Virus record (IMG/VR): IMGVR_UViG_3300036830_000278 | Coordinates: 1 to 43,038 of that record | Strand: one strand, 5' to 3' | Length of the DNA: 43,038 bases | Source of the DNA: a virus | Part shown: piece after piece, positions 5,838 through 13,867 of the stretch | Layout of the letters: each line of letters starts with the position of its first letter | How positions within the stretch are numbered: position 1 is the first letter of the stretch | The notes under the pieces: generated by a model | Told to the model about the DNA's origin: nothing | Databases searched by the model: none | What the model saw: the letters and a program-made list of their open reading frames with translations, nothing else | Translations under genes and position numbers: made by a program

Positions 5838-6788
5838 ATGGCATCAGTCAGTGACGGACATACCGTTAAGGACTTCAAAATCGAGGACTTACCCAACATC
5901 TGGGAAGTCAAAGCAGTTCAGAACTGGGTGGTCGAGGGGTTAATCCCGGAGAATTCAGTCACAATCATCTCAGGAGAGTCGGGAAGTGGCAAGAGCACAG
6001 TCACCCTCCTTCTAGCAGAGGCTGTCGCCCGTGGTGAAGCCTTCATCGGGAACCCCACCAAGCAACGGAAGGTGCTGATTTGCGACAAGGAGAATGCGGC
6101 CTCAGTCTACCACTCCAGGTTTGCCCGCTTCAACCTCACCGAGAACCCCAACATCTTCTACTGGGGCTACTGGTGTGACCCCGGCCCAGGCGGACCCGAC
6201 TCCAAGATCGTCAGGGAGTTCGTCCAGCGCGAACAGCCCCTCGTCATCTTCGACTCCTTCATCTCCTTCCACCCCGGCGACGAGCAGGACGCAACCGAGA
6301 CCAGAGCCTACATGGACCACTTCAGGGAGTTAACAGGCTTGGGAGCCACCGTCATCGCCATCCACCACACTGGAAAGGCTGACTCAACCAAAGAATACCG
6401 AGGATCGAGCGATATCAAGGCCTCTATCGACGTGGGACTGGTCCTGACGGCCAAACGGCCCATGTTGAAGCTTCTCCAGCTCCGGCCCTTCAAAATCAGG
6501 GAGGGCATCTTCGAGAGTCTCACACTGTCTGTGGAGGGTGAAAAGCTGGTCAGGGTCGATTCTGAGTATGTTGACCCCCATGATATGGCTTGGGAACTGG
6601 TCAAAGCTGTCGTTGGCAACAATCCAGGCATCAACCAGAGCCATGCCATAGAGCTTTTACCTACCATCCCACCTTACAAGGTACGTAAGTTGTTGATTGT
6701 AGGCGAGTCAACCGGCATTTTCAAGGCCACGAAAGGACTGAAGAACTCGTCTCTCTACTCCCTCGGCGAGGTTAAAAACGCCGAGTGA
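5838..6788 (+). CDS. RepA/AAA_25-like RecA-fold ATPase (replicative helicase or loader)
   Basis: This 316-residue protein starts at ATG 5838 with AAGGAG 5 nt upstream. Walker A is GESGSGKST (residues 46-54) and Walker B is LVIFDS (135-140). HHTGK (176-180) and YRGSSDI (187-193) are further conserved elements of RepA/AAA_25 hexameric ATPases. In that family it would unwind or remodel DNA at an origin. The C-terminal 70 residues could be a small winged-helix domain (GINQSHAIELLPTIPPYKVRKLL). It is the only replication-type gene in the window, stands alone between a promoter-like element and a terminator, and is bracketed by inverted dispersed repeats. Confidence 0.88.
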   Translation: MASVSDGHTVKDFKIEDLPNIWEVKAVQNWVVEGLIPENSVTIISGESGSGKSTVTLLLAEAVARGEAFIGNPTKQRKVLICDKENAASVYHSRFARFNLTENPNIFYWGYWCDPGPGGPDSKIVREFVQREQPLVIFDSFISFHPGDEQDATETRAYMDHFRELTGLGATVIAIHHTGKADSTKEYRGSSDIKASIDVGLVLTAKRPMLKLLQLRPFKIREGIFESLTLSVEGEKLVRVDSEYVDPHDMAWELVKAVVGNNPGINQSHAIELLPTIPPYKVRKLLIVGESTGIFKATKGLKNSSLYSLGEVKNAE

Positions 6789-6870
6789 GAGACTGTTTTA
6801 GTTTTAAAAACCCTAGAAGATAGAATTTAACACAAAACAGGAGATCTAAAGCTCTCCGTACTATATCTAA

Positions 6871-6876
6871 TATAAT
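6871..6876 (+). promoter_or_regulatory. Perfect TATAAT -10-like box in the ATPase 3' region
   Basis: TATAAT occurs at 6871-6876 between the ATPase stop and its terminator; no good -35 is visible. If used, it would yield a short RNA of about 80 nt ending at 6962. Confidence 0.25.
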
Positions 6877-6922
6877 CTGGTCTGTTTTGTTTGTATTTCT
6901 CTCTTCTATACATACTGAAAAC

Positions 6923-6962
6923 TGCTGGGAGCATGTTCTATGCGCTCCCAGCATTCTTTTTT
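6923..6962 (+). terminator. Rho-independent terminator after the ATPase gene
   Basis: TGCTGGGAGC (6923-6932) pairs perfectly with GCTCCCAGCA (6944-6953) and is followed by TTC and six Ts (6957-6962). It isolates the ATPase from the rightward late genes. Confidence 0.9.
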
Positions 6963-6981
6963 GGGGGCGTAGATGACATCG

Positions 6982-7007
6982 CCAGGCCATAAACCCCTCT
7001 GTAGTAA
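6982..7007 (-). repeat. Dispersed phage repeat, copy 5 (inverted)
   Basis: This is a perfect 26-bp reverse complement of 3034-3059. It lies between the ATPase terminator and the second promoter-like element. Confidence 0.9.
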
Positions 7008-7017
7008 ATATTCTTCA

Positions 7018-7059
7018 TTTTGGTGGGAAATTTTTACACTTCAAGCGTCTAATATAGTA
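7018..7059 (+). promoter_or_regulatory. Promoter-like element P-b, duplicate of 5775-5816
   Basis: It has the same spacing and conserved blocks as the copy at 5775 (TTTTG, TGGGAA, T-run, CGTCTAATATA). The -10-like TAATAT is 7050-7055, so transcription should begin about 7061-7063. That coincides with the ATG at 7062 and predicts a leaderless mRNA. This is probably the promoter for the packaging and late genes. Confidence 0.6.
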
Positions 7060-7061
7060 GC

Positions 7062-7175
7062 ATGAGTGTTTGCATAGAGATATGCCCCCGGTGTGGGGAA
7101 AAGCTGGTTAACAGCCGCTGCAAGCTAATCTGCAAGATTTGTCACTACTACGCGAGTTGTTCAGACTTCTACTAA
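7062..7175 (+). CDS. 37-residue zinc-ribbon micro-protein
   Basis: The ORF runs from ATG 7062 to TAA 7175. It carries CPRC (residues 8-11), CKLICKICHYY (20-30) and SCSDFY at the C-terminus, seven cysteines in all. That is a compact zinc-ribbon signature, and the CKLxCxxCxYxxSCSDF pattern recurs, to my recollection, in small bacterial proteins of unknown function. The ATG coincides with the predicted transcription start, so it may be translated leaderless. The next gene starts 2 nt after the stop without an RBS of its own, which suggests coupling. Confidence 0.6.
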   Translation: MSVCIEICPRCGEKLVNSRCKLICKICHYYASCSDFY

Positions 7176-7176
7176 G

Positions 7177-7608
7177 ATGCCAAAGATTCCCCCCTCAGAA
7201 TGGTATGAAAAGGCTGCTTTCGAGATCGTTCGAAACAGCTATACCCTGTTTCGGTTCTCGAATGAGCAGAATCTAGGGCTAACAAGTAGGGAATGCGAGA
7301 ACATCGCAAGGACCACCGAGTTCCAGAACGCCTTGAGGGCACAGCGGAATAGGTTCTACAAGGAACTCTCGGATGATAAAAGTCGCAGTCGTTCGACAGC
7401 GGTGGGTCAACTGCTGTTCGCAATTACGAAACTGCTGGATGCTGAGCAATATGATAAGGCCGTGAACGCTATTGCTCAGTTATTCAAGGCTGAGGGCTGG
7501 ACTTCAGACGCCGCCCAGATTAATATCCTCCAGGACCTGAGTGGTAAGAATATCGAAGAGATTCGAGCGAAACTTCAACAGAAAGTAAAGCCTGCTCTAG
7601 CCAATTGA
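7177..7608 (+). CDS. Putative terminase small subunit
   Basis: This 143-residue, largely helical protein lies immediately upstream of the large terminase, the usual place for TerS. Residues 35-65 (LTSRECENIARTTEFQNALR) look like the helical DNA-binding and linker region of small terminases, which recognise the packaging site and assemble as a ring. No motif is decisive; the call rests on position, size and composition. There is no clear RBS, so translation may depend on the 37-residue ORF just upstream. The stop overlaps a following small ORF as ATGA. Confidence 0.55.
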   Translation: MPKIPPSEWYEKAAFEIVRNSYTLFRFSNEQNLGLTSRECENIARTTEFQNALRAQRNRFYKELSDDKSRSRSTAVGQLLFAITKLLDAEQYDKAVNAIAQLFKAEGWTSDAAQINILQDLSGKNIEEIRAKLQQKVKPALAN

Positions 7609-7730
7609 TGAAGAAACGAAACTGGAAAGACGACGGCCCTTGTCCTTACTGTCAACCGCAGCCAGACTCTACCCCTGCGAAAATTGAGACTCGTGACAAC
7701 GACCGAAACACTTCTAGAGAAACTCGATAA
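7608..7730 (+). CDS. Possible 40-residue ORF with CxxC
   Basis: It starts in an ATGA overlap with the putative small terminase and ends inside the large terminase. It contains CPYC at residues 12-15, half of a zinc knuckle. It has no RBS of its own and overlaps the terminase start by about 40 nt. It could be a coupling peptide or an accident. Confidence 0.35.
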   Translation: MKKRNWKDDGPCPYCQPQPDSTPAKIETRDNDRNTSRETR

Positions 7731-9219
7731 CTACTCGCCTGAAGATGCCCTGGTGGTGCTCCAGGCGATAGAAGAAGACAGAAAAGATAAGCATTACGCG
7801 AAATACTGGGCTACCGACCCCGAGCCTGAGTATCAGCCCTTCTTTGATGCCATCGAGGCCGACTTCAACAAGCTGACCTCTGACATTAAGGTCTATGGGC
7901 TGCTTGGCGGAAATCGCTCATCGAAGACCGAGAGAGGCGCTTTCCTTGCAGTCGCATGGCTCTTGGGGAAGGAATACTTCCGAGATGAGCCTAGCTGGCG
8001 TTTTGTCAAGGATTTGCCCATCCCAGCGCATGGGGTGAACATCTGGGCCGTGGGCCTGGACTTTTTTGTTATCAAAGACGTGATCTGGCGTGAGAAACTC
8101 CGCGTGGGTCACCGTCATCCTGGCCTCTTGCCTAAGATGCCGTCCTCCCTCGTCACGAGGGTGTCAGACTCTGACCTCCAGATTGAGGTCAACATCAATG
8201 GACGTAGGTCCACTCTGACATGCAAGAGCGCGGAATCGGGCCGGGAGAAGTTTCAATCTGCTTCAGTTGATCTAGCTTGGATCGATGAGGAAGTAGAAGA
8301 GGAGATCTTCGACGAGATCTTTCAGCGTACTGTAGATTGCGCAGGTAAGATCATCGTAACTCTCACTCCGCTCACCGATATCGGATCTGGGGCTAAAGCA
8401 CCTTGGGTCTATACGATGTACCAGGAGTTTCGAGCAGGGCGGAAAGATGTGGTTTTCATCTCACTTTCTGCGCTGGACAACCCATTCATTCCCGAGGAGG
8501 AGAAAGTTCGCCTCAAGGAGAAGTGGGCAGGGCATCCTGAGGAACGAGCCCGACTTTACGGGGACTTCATTCAACGTGCGGGCCTGGTCTATCCTCAGTG
8601 GGACCCAAAGATTCACATGGTCAAGCCCTTTAACATCCCTGCCGACTGGCGACGGATCGTTAGCATTGACCCAGCAGCCACTGGAACTACAGCTGCGGTG
8701 TGGGCGGCGGTCAACGACCGCTCTGATGTCATCATTTACAGAGTCTACTACGAGAAGAATAAGGTTGTCTCCGATCATGCTAAGGACATGATGATCAGAA
8801 ATGGCCGCGATAGAATCGATTTCTGGCTGATTGACCCGTTCTGGGGAGCCGCTAGGAATGCTGAGAACCACAAACAAGGCTATCAACTCTATCGAGAGGC
8901 GGGCATCCCCGTCAGGTTAGCCCCAAGGGCCGAAGACTATGGTAGGGATATTCTTGCAGAATACCTTACTGCGGCACTGGACAAGTCCTCAAGACACCCC
9001 AAGATTGTCGTTTTCGATACTCTTAAGGAGTTTCAGAATGAAATTGAGGCGTATGTGTGGGATACGGTTAGCCGCGGCCCGATGAAGGGCAACACAAAGG
9101 GCAAGCCCCTGAAACGTACAGACCATCTTATCAACGCGGTGCAGTATTTGCTTTGTGTTAGGCCCCGCCCGAAGTTCTTAACCTCTCCGGCGATCGCACC
9201 GAACTCAAGTTATACATAG
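7684..9219 (+). CDS. Terminase large subunit
   Basis: This 511-residue packaging motor cuts concatemeric DNA and pumps it through the portal. The ATPase domain has a Walker A variant GGNRSSKT (residues 75-82) and Walker B plus catalytic acid VDLAWIDEE (195-203). The C-terminal RNase H-like nuclease shows SIDPAA (327-332) and FWLIDPFWG (Asp near 384). Length is normal for the family. The start is uncertain: TTG 7684 as given or GTG 7693 (MTTTETLLEK); neither has a strong RBS, so coupling is likely. Its nearest relatives appear to be podovirus-type terminases, judged by the motifs and downstream gene order. Confidence 0.92.
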   Translation: MRLVTTTETLLEKLDNYSPEDALVVLQAIEEDRKDKHYAKYWATDPEPEYQPFFDAIEADFNKLTSDIKVYGLLGGNRSSKTERGAFLAVAWLLGKEYFRDEPSWRFVKDLPIPAHGVNIWAVGLDFFVIKDVIWREKLRVGHRHPGLLPKMPSSLVTRVSDSDLQIEVNINGRRSTLTCKSAESGREKFQSASVDLAWIDEEVEEEIFDEIFQRTVDCAGKIIVTLTPLTDIGSGAKAPWVYTMYQEFRAGRKDVVFISLSALDNPFIPEEEKVRLKEKWAGHPEERARLYGDFIQRAGLVYPQWDPKIHMVKPFNIPADWRRIVSIDPAATGTTAAVWAAVNDRSDVIIYRVYYEKNKVVSDHAKDMMIRNGRDRIDFWLIDPFWGAARNAENHKQGYQLYREAGIPVRLAPRAEDYGRDILAEYLTAALDKSSRHPKIVVFDTLKEFQNEIEAYVWDTVSRGPMKGNTKGKPLKRTDHLINAVQYLLCVRPRPKFLTSPAIAPNSSYT

Positions 9220-9287
9220 AATTTGTCTAGAGTCACGACCTAGACTTTGCTTCCAGCCATGCTGGAGTAGGAGTAGGGACTGCCCCT

Positions 9288-9305
9288 CCAGGCAATAAAC
9301 CCCTC
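9288..9305 (-). repeat. Dispersed phage repeat, copy 6 (inverted)
   Basis: CCAGGCAATAAACCCCTC followed by CATAG lies in the 112-bp gap between the large terminase and the next gene. The same 23-nt stretch recurs at 30212 and 37448. Confidence 0.9.
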
Positions 9306-9331
9306 CATAGATCCGTGCAAAGGGAAAAATT

Positions 9332-9706
9332 ATGGCTTTGACAATTCCGAATCCTACTTATGCCACAGCTGGACCGACTAAAACCGGCCAGGTTCTGGCT
9401 CCCAACGAGCTGACTGGTCTTGAGGTTGCCTTTATTGGCCGCACCACGATCGTACTCGATGGCGCGACTACGACTGGCACTATCAACTTTATCGATGGAA
9501 CGCAGACAGTGTTTGCTGTTGGTAATGCTGCGGGTACAACTGTGGCTCCGGTCTCTGTTGTGGCTTCCATTGTGGGTGGGACGCAGACTGCCTATCTGGG
9601 CATTATGACGAACACTCCGACCACGACTGGCTTTCCGTTTACTCTGAGCGGCGCAGGTACGAATGCCAACACAATTGTTGTGCAGTTCACCGCGTTCCGT
9701 AGCTAA
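9332..9706 (+). CDS. Putative virion decoration protein, 124 aa
   Basis: The protein is almost free of charged residues and rich in Thr, Val, Ala and Gly (GRTTIVLDGATTTGTINFID). That composition suggests an all-beta capsid-decorating or fibre-like virion protein. It starts at ATG 9332 after AAAGGGA. It is followed 10 nt later by a protein of similar composition. Its position in the head gene cluster supports a structural role, but no family is recognised. Confidence 0.65.
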   Translation: MALTIPNPTYATAGPTKTGQVLAPNELTGLEVAFIGRTTIVLDGATTTGTINFIDGTQTVFAVGNAAGTTVAPVSVVASIVGGTQTAYLGIMTNTPTTTGFPFTLSGAGTNANTIVVQFTAFRS

Positions 9707-9716
9707 GGAGGCATAA

Positions 9717-10190
9717 ATGAGTCTCTTTAGGAATGAAACGGTTTACACGCCGAACATCGTTGGTGTGCAGGATGGGACTAGTGCGCAGGCAGGAAGCGTG
9801 GGAGAGTATCTCTCCTCGCTTGTTGCGGTGGGTGCCCCGGTCTCGTTGACTACTGCCACGCCCGCGAATGTGACTTCGCTCTCTTTGACTCCAGGTGACT
9901 GGAATCTTGATGGCAATATCAACTTTACAGCTGCTGCCGCGACTACTGCTGATGGTGCTTTGTGGGTGGGTGCTATTAACACCACAACCGCAACAGTTTC
10001 TACTGATGGTAGTGAGGTCCAGCTCAATCCTGGTGTGAACACGACCACGTCTTTTAAGGATAGTATTACCATCCCGATGAAGCGTGTCTTGATTACGACC
10101 ACCACGATTGTTTACTTGGTGGTTGAAGCGACCTTTACTGCCGGTACAGTTGGCGCTTATGGGAAGCTTTCGGCACGACGGATACGCTAA
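9717..10190 (+). CDS. Putative virion structural protein, 157 aa
   Basis: AGGAGG precedes the ATG at 9717. The sequence is beta-rich with Thr/Ala runs and the segment LTPGDWNLDGNINFTAAAAT, which resembles phage head-decoration or tail-fibre C-terminal domains. It ends with a basic tail (GKLSARRIR). The next ORF can begin directly at the base after its stop, so the genes are probably co-translated. Structural role by composition and context only. Confidence 0.65.
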   Translation: MSLFRNETVYTPNIVGVQDGTSAQAGSVGEYLSSLVAVGAPVSLTTATPANVTSLSLTPGDWNLDGNINFTAAAATTADGALWVGAINTTTATVSTDGSEVQLNPGVNTTTSFKDSITIPMKRVLITTTTIVYLVVEATFTAGTVGAYGKLSARRIR

Positions 10191-10514
10191 TTGCTGCTTA
10201 TTCTTGAAATGATTGCCTTCGTGGGCTTGGCGTTTTACGACGCTCAGTTCACGAAGGTCAAGCTCAGACAGTTTGGGGTGCAGGCGGAACTCAATCCGCT
10301 TGTGCGATTCCTTGCGAAGAAGCTTGGCAACGTTGGGGTAGATATTGGTGTTTCACTGCCAACGGTGGGGATTATCCTGTTGGGCAGGAGCTATCCCGAG
10401 CTATTGACTTACTTGCTTGGTTGGCGGACATGCTTGTTCGCTTTCCAGCTTCACGCTAGGGGATTGCAGAAGGCATTGGATAATGGAAACGAAACCGACA
10501 ATACTAAGTCCTGA
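10191..10514 (+). CDS. Small membrane protein, DUF5658-like
   Basis: Two to three hydrophobic segments are visible (residues 1-16, about 55-68 and 72-85). Between them is FTKVKLRQFGVQAELNPLVRF, which recalls the short DUF5658-type membrane proteins with a conserved ELNPL. The start is TTG immediately after the previous stop, or ATG 10209. It could take part in lysis or superinfection control, but position among head genes gives no firm clue. It overlaps the next ORF by 32 nt. Confidence 0.55.
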   Translation: MLLILEMIAFVGLAFYDAQFTKVKLRQFGVQAELNPLVRFLAKKLGNVGVDIGVSLPTVGIILLGRSYPELLTYLLGWRTCLFAFQLHARGLQKALDNGNETDNTKS

Positions 10515-10743
10515 GATTTGCGATGAGGGAAATTCCGATGAGTGTCATGATGTACATCGTTTGGAGTCGCCCGTTGCAGAGCTGCTGGGACCGGTAGTGC
10601 TTAGTGGTGGGTCGCCGATGGTGGATAAGTTCTGCTATATCGGACAGAAGCAGGCGCTCGTGGGCGATAAGGATCAGGAGAACAAGTCACTGGAGCAGTA
10701 TCCCTCGTTGTTTGAGAGCTCTCCTCAGATGGGACCCTGGTAA
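10483..10743 (+). CDS. Hypothetical acidic protein, 86 aa
   Basis: The start at ATG 10483 is supported by AGAAGG 9 nt upstream; the in-frame ATG at 10417 is buried in the previous gene. The protein is acidic and probably partly disordered, with three cysteines and no motif. It overlaps the previous gene by 32 nt and the next start as TAATG, which supports it being translated. Confidence 0.55.
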   Translation: METKPTILSPEICDEGNSDECHDVHRLESPVAELLGPVVLSGGSPMVDKFCYIGQKQALVGDKDQENKSLEQYPSLFESSPQMGPW

Positions 10744-11057
10744 TGTTGTCAGAGCGAGATAAGAAAGCGATGGTCGAGGAAGCGCTCGACCCCAATAAGT
10801 TAAACTTCTGGTGCAAGAAGCATAACTACTTTGGTCCTATTAAGGGAGATCCGAATAAATCAAAGCCTTTTATGGGCTGTTCTGACTGCTGGATGATCTT
10901 TTATATTCACGAGATGGCAAGTTGCCCTCCTGAAAAGCGATACGAGAAGCTGCAAGAGATTGAGGAAGTGCTTAACCAGGTTGTCGAGATGGTTGAGAAG
11001 GGAACTTGGGACTTTGCGCCCTACGACCATGCACAGGTCGAGATTGGTCAAGAGTAA
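10743..11057 (+). CDS. Hypothetical protein with Cys/His pairs, 104 aa
   Basis: It starts in a TAATG overlap and ends in another. CKKH (residues 24-27) and CSDC (46-49) could bind a metal ion. The C-terminal half is a long acidic helix (EKRYEKLQEIEEVLNQVVEM). No family recognised; perhaps a small assembly factor between terminase and portal genes. Confidence 0.6.
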   Translation: MLSERDKKAMVEEALDPNKLNFWCKKHNYFGPIKGDPNKSKPFMGCSDCWMIFYIHEMASCPPEKRYEKLQEIEEVLNQVVEMVEKGTWDFAPYDHAQVEIGQE

Positions 11058-11380
11058 TGGCCGTAATGAAATTCTACCCGGTTGCGGGTGCGTCGGTTGG
11101 GACTAGTGCTGGAGTGCTCTATGCGGCGACGCTGGGGGCTTCTGGTACGTCTGGTGTGATTACGACGGGACCTGACATGCTGATTCGTATTGTTGCGACT
11201 GGCGCGATTACTGTGAGGTTTGGCGCGAGTGCCACGATTACAGCTGCAGGTGCTGGCGACATGCTGATCCCTGCGAATACCATTGACATTTGGGATATGG
11301 GGCATCTTAATAATGCCATCACTATCTTTTCAATTGCCGCTACTACAACTATCACCGTGTCTCAGGTAGTGAAGAACTAG
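11057..11380 (+). CDS. Putative virion decoration protein, 107 aa
   Basis: I start at ATG 11057 (MAVMKFYPVAGASVG), which overlaps the previous stop. The protein is Ala/Thr/Gly/Ile-rich with alternating hydrophobics and very few charges, much like the protein at 9332-9706. The two may be related beta-sandwich head-decoration proteins. It sits directly before the portal gene. Confidence 0.65.
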   Translation: MAVMKFYPVAGASVGTSAGVLYAATLGASGTSGVITTGPDMLIRIVATGAITVRFGASATITAAGAGDMLIPANTIDIWDMGHLNNAITIFSIAATTTITVSQVVKN

Positions 11381-11383
11381 TTA

Positions 11384-13435
11384 ATGGACCTTGTCGGAAC
11401 CAGTGAACTGAACGGACCTCGGCTAGAGCGCATTCGCACAACTCTGCGGAGGCTCTCCGACTTTCGTCGGCAGTACGATCAACGACGCTCGATCTTTTAT
11501 AAGCAGTATATTGGACAGCGGGATACTCAGAAGTTTCCTGATCAGATTACCAATAGGGCCAACACGTTCGTCCCGTATCCGCTTTCTAACGTGGAAACGA
11601 TTGTTTCCCGTGTGGACGACGCGTTCTTCTCATTCTGGCCTTGGTTTGATTGCGCTGGTACCACTGCTGCGGACGACCATCCCTCTGAAGCTATGGAACT
11701 TGTGTTGGATAAGAAACTAGAACAGTCCAAGTTCAAGTTGCATTTTGAAGAATTTGTTAGGAATTGTGCTATCTATGGGTTTGCAGGGCTAAAAGTAGAT
11801 TGGGATTGGTCTTTCAAGACCCTGACGAAACCGGCCCCGGTCTTTGCTCAAACTGCGCAAGGACCTGTGACGGACCCAAACACGGGACAGCCGATTGTCT
11901 TGGGCTATCGCCCACAGACTTTTCAGGTCCCCGCGTGCTGCCCAAAGATTACGGCTATCGACATTTATGACTTGCTGGTTGACCCTGATGGGGGAATTAC
12001 AGCTTGTCTCACTGAACGCACTCTGGGAAAGATCAAAGAGTTCTGCGCTTCTTATAAGGCTGCCAATAATGCGGACTACTTTTACCCGGAGGCCGTTGCA
12101 CAACTCGAAAAATACATTACAGAGGCGTGCCCTGACGCCCCCGACTCAGTCCTTGTCAGATACGCAGAAGTCTGGGATAACAACGACAATAGTTGCACCA
12201 TCCTCACTTTTGGAGAAGACAAAGACTCCATCGCCTGGAAAGACCTTAGAGCAAGTTATCGAGCAACTGCGTATAGCCCATACAAGAGAAAGCTCTACGA
12301 CGGACCCCCAATCGAGCTCTGGTCAGGACCAAACCCTTTCGACCATAAACGAAACCCTATCCTGTATACAAGCTATATTAAACTTCCCAACGAAGTCTAC
12401 GGAATAGGCGCGATTGAAGTCATCACGGACCTTACTGAGTCCATGAACAAGTTCGCCAACATGGTGACCGATAATTGGAACATGGCGATCAACAGGCGCT
12501 ATGCCTATGACACCAATGCCGATATCGACCATGAGTCATTGAATCAGGCAAACGTTCCGGGTGGCAAGGTTGGGGTCAATGGCGACCCAAGTAAGGTATT
12601 GTTTCCACTGCCGTTCTTCACGCCCAATCAAGGAGACTATGCGATTCTTGATCTGTATAAGGGCATGATCGAGATGGGCTCGGGTATCAGCGATTTCTAC
12701 GGTAAAGCCGTGGGGAACCCAACTGGTAACAGGACTGCAACTGGAATCAACTCGGTTATCAACGAGTCTAACTATAGATTTAAGCTGTTCATCAGGAATT
12801 TAGAGCTGGATATTCTTCAGCCGATGCTGCAGATGTGCGCGAGTATGCTTCAGCAGTATATGACTGATCGCCAGGAAATGCTGATCACCAAGAATCCACA
12901 ACCGGGATTCCCGAAGTGGCAGATGATTGATCCTGAACAAATCATTGGCGATTATGAATTTAACCTGACGGCTGCCAACTATGCGACGAACAAGGTTGTC
13001 CGCCAGCGGAATCTGATGAGCTACGCCCAGATTGCGATGAACACGCCTTATTGGCGTGCTGGTGAGGGGCTCCGCGAGATCGGTAAGGTCTTGGAGATAC
13101 GCAACATCGATGACCTGATCAAGTCCGACCAGGAAGTGCAGATGGAACAGCAGGCCGCACAGCAGCAGCAGATGCAACAGCTCTTTGCGCAGAAGATGCT
13201 TGACACTGAATCGGCGCTAGAAGTTGCGAAAGCAGGCGCTACCTTCAAGGCCAAGGCTCAAGCCGAGAAGGAGGGATCTCACCCTCCTCAGCCGAGCCCA
13301 AAAAGACCTGAAGGGCGTCCGGCGAAAGAGGCAGGGTTGAAGCAGATTCCAGGCGGGAATAGCCAGTCTGCGGTGAGGGAGTTCTCACAGTCGATGGGAG
13401 CCAATAGTTTGGGCACAGGAGGACAGGGTGAGTAA
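11384..13435 (+). CDS. Portal protein
   Basis: This 683-residue protein forms the dodecameric DNA gateway at one capsid vertex. Evidence is its size, its place after terminase and before a scaffold-like and a capsid gene, and its composition. The N-terminal helical region (RLSDFRRQYDQRRSIFYKQY) leads into a long alpha/beta body with conserved-looking portal features (FPDQITNRANTFVPYPLSNV; NPFDHKRNPI; TGINSVINESNYRF). The C-terminus has a Gln-rich coiled segment (residues about 585-600) and a disordered tail, as in podovirus portals. There is no clear RBS; the ATG lies 3 nt after the preceding stop. The gene overlaps the next by 8 nt. Confidence 0.85.
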   Translation: MDLVGTSELNGPRLERIRTTLRRLSDFRRQYDQRRSIFYKQYIGQRDTQKFPDQITNRANTFVPYPLSNVETIVSRVDDAFFSFWPWFDCAGTTAADDHPSEAMELVLDKKLEQSKFKLHFEEFVRNCAIYGFAGLKVDWDWSFKTLTKPAPVFAQTAQGPVTDPNTGQPIVLGYRPQTFQVPACCPKITAIDIYDLLVDPDGGITACLTERTLGKIKEFCASYKAANNADYFYPEAVAQLEKYITEACPDAPDSVLVRYAEVWDNNDNSCTILTFGEDKDSIAWKDLRASYRATAYSPYKRKLYDGPPIELWSGPNPFDHKRNPILYTSYIKLPNEVYGIGAIEVITDLTESMNKFANMVTDNWNMAINRRYAYDTNADIDHESLNQANVPGGKVGVNGDPSKVLFPLPFFTPNQGDYAILDLYKGMIEMGSGISDFYGKAVGNPTGNRTATGINSVINESNYRFKLFIRNLELDILQPMLQMCASMLQQYMTDRQEMLITKNPQPGFPKWQMIDPEQIIGDYEFNLTAANYATNKVVRQRNLMSYAQIAMNTPYWRAGEGLREIGKVLEIRNIDDLIKSDQEVQMEQQAAQQQQMQQLFAQKMLDTESALEVAKAGATFKAKAQAEKEGSHPPQPSPKRPEGRPAKEAGLKQIPGGNSQSAVREFSQSMGANSLGTGGQGE

Positions 13436-13850
13436 GCTATGGAGGGGATTTACGGCCTGGTGTAGGAACGGGCTGCGTAAAATCCCCAGGCAAAAAACCC
13501 CTCTGTGGATCAAGGTTAGTGTGACAGAGTCTGTTCTGGGCTCTGGTGATGAGGCTTCAATTGCATCTCTTAAGTATCATCCCGGATTCATTGCTTTGCT
13601 TAACAAACTTGCTAGGCAAAGGGCAGTCCTTGAGTCGAGGCTTAACTCGACAAGGCATCATGAAATCCGTGATGTTGATTTGCTCCAGTCTGGGTTGTTT
13701 TGGATTGGCTATGTTGAATCTGAAGTCAATCAGGCAGCGGGAATTGAGAAACGCGCTGCTCAGAAGTCAGCTACGGCTTCGGAAGTAGAAGAGTTTAGTA
13801 AGGCGCTCGCGGCAATCGAGAGCGTTGGAGTCACAAGCTCCGAAATTTAG
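13428..13850 (+). CDS. Hypothetical head-region protein, 140 aa
   Basis: A GTG start at 13428 with AGGAGG 7 nt upstream is the best supported; it overlaps the portal stop by 8 nt. The first 28 residues are basic and are encoded by an inverted pair of the dispersed repeat (13442-13503). The normal-looking protein begins around VSVTESVLGSG. The rest is helical (FIALLNKLARQRAVLESRLN). An insertion of the repeat into the 5' end of an existing gene would explain this. Its place between portal and scaffold suggests a head assembly function. Confidence 0.65.
   Translation: MSKLWRGFTAWCRNGLRKIPRQKTPLWIKVSVTESVLGSGDEASIASLKYHPGFIALLNKLARQRAVLESRLNSTRHHEIRDVDLLQSGLFWIGYVESEVNQAAGIEKRAAQKSATASEVEEFSKALAAIESVGVTSSEI
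13442..13503. repeat. Inverted pair of the dispersed repeat (copies 7 and 8) inside a gene
   Basis: Arms are 13442-13460 (with one extra T) and 13486-13503, separated by 25 nt. The pair is at the very start of the 13428-13850 gene and is read through in frame. Confidence 0.85.
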
Positions 13851-13867
13851 TCCCCACAAGGAACATA

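Noticed and set aside
8461-8886. 141-residue minus-strand ORF within the large terminase
   Set aside because: It is antisense to conserved terminase motifs and has no context as a gene.
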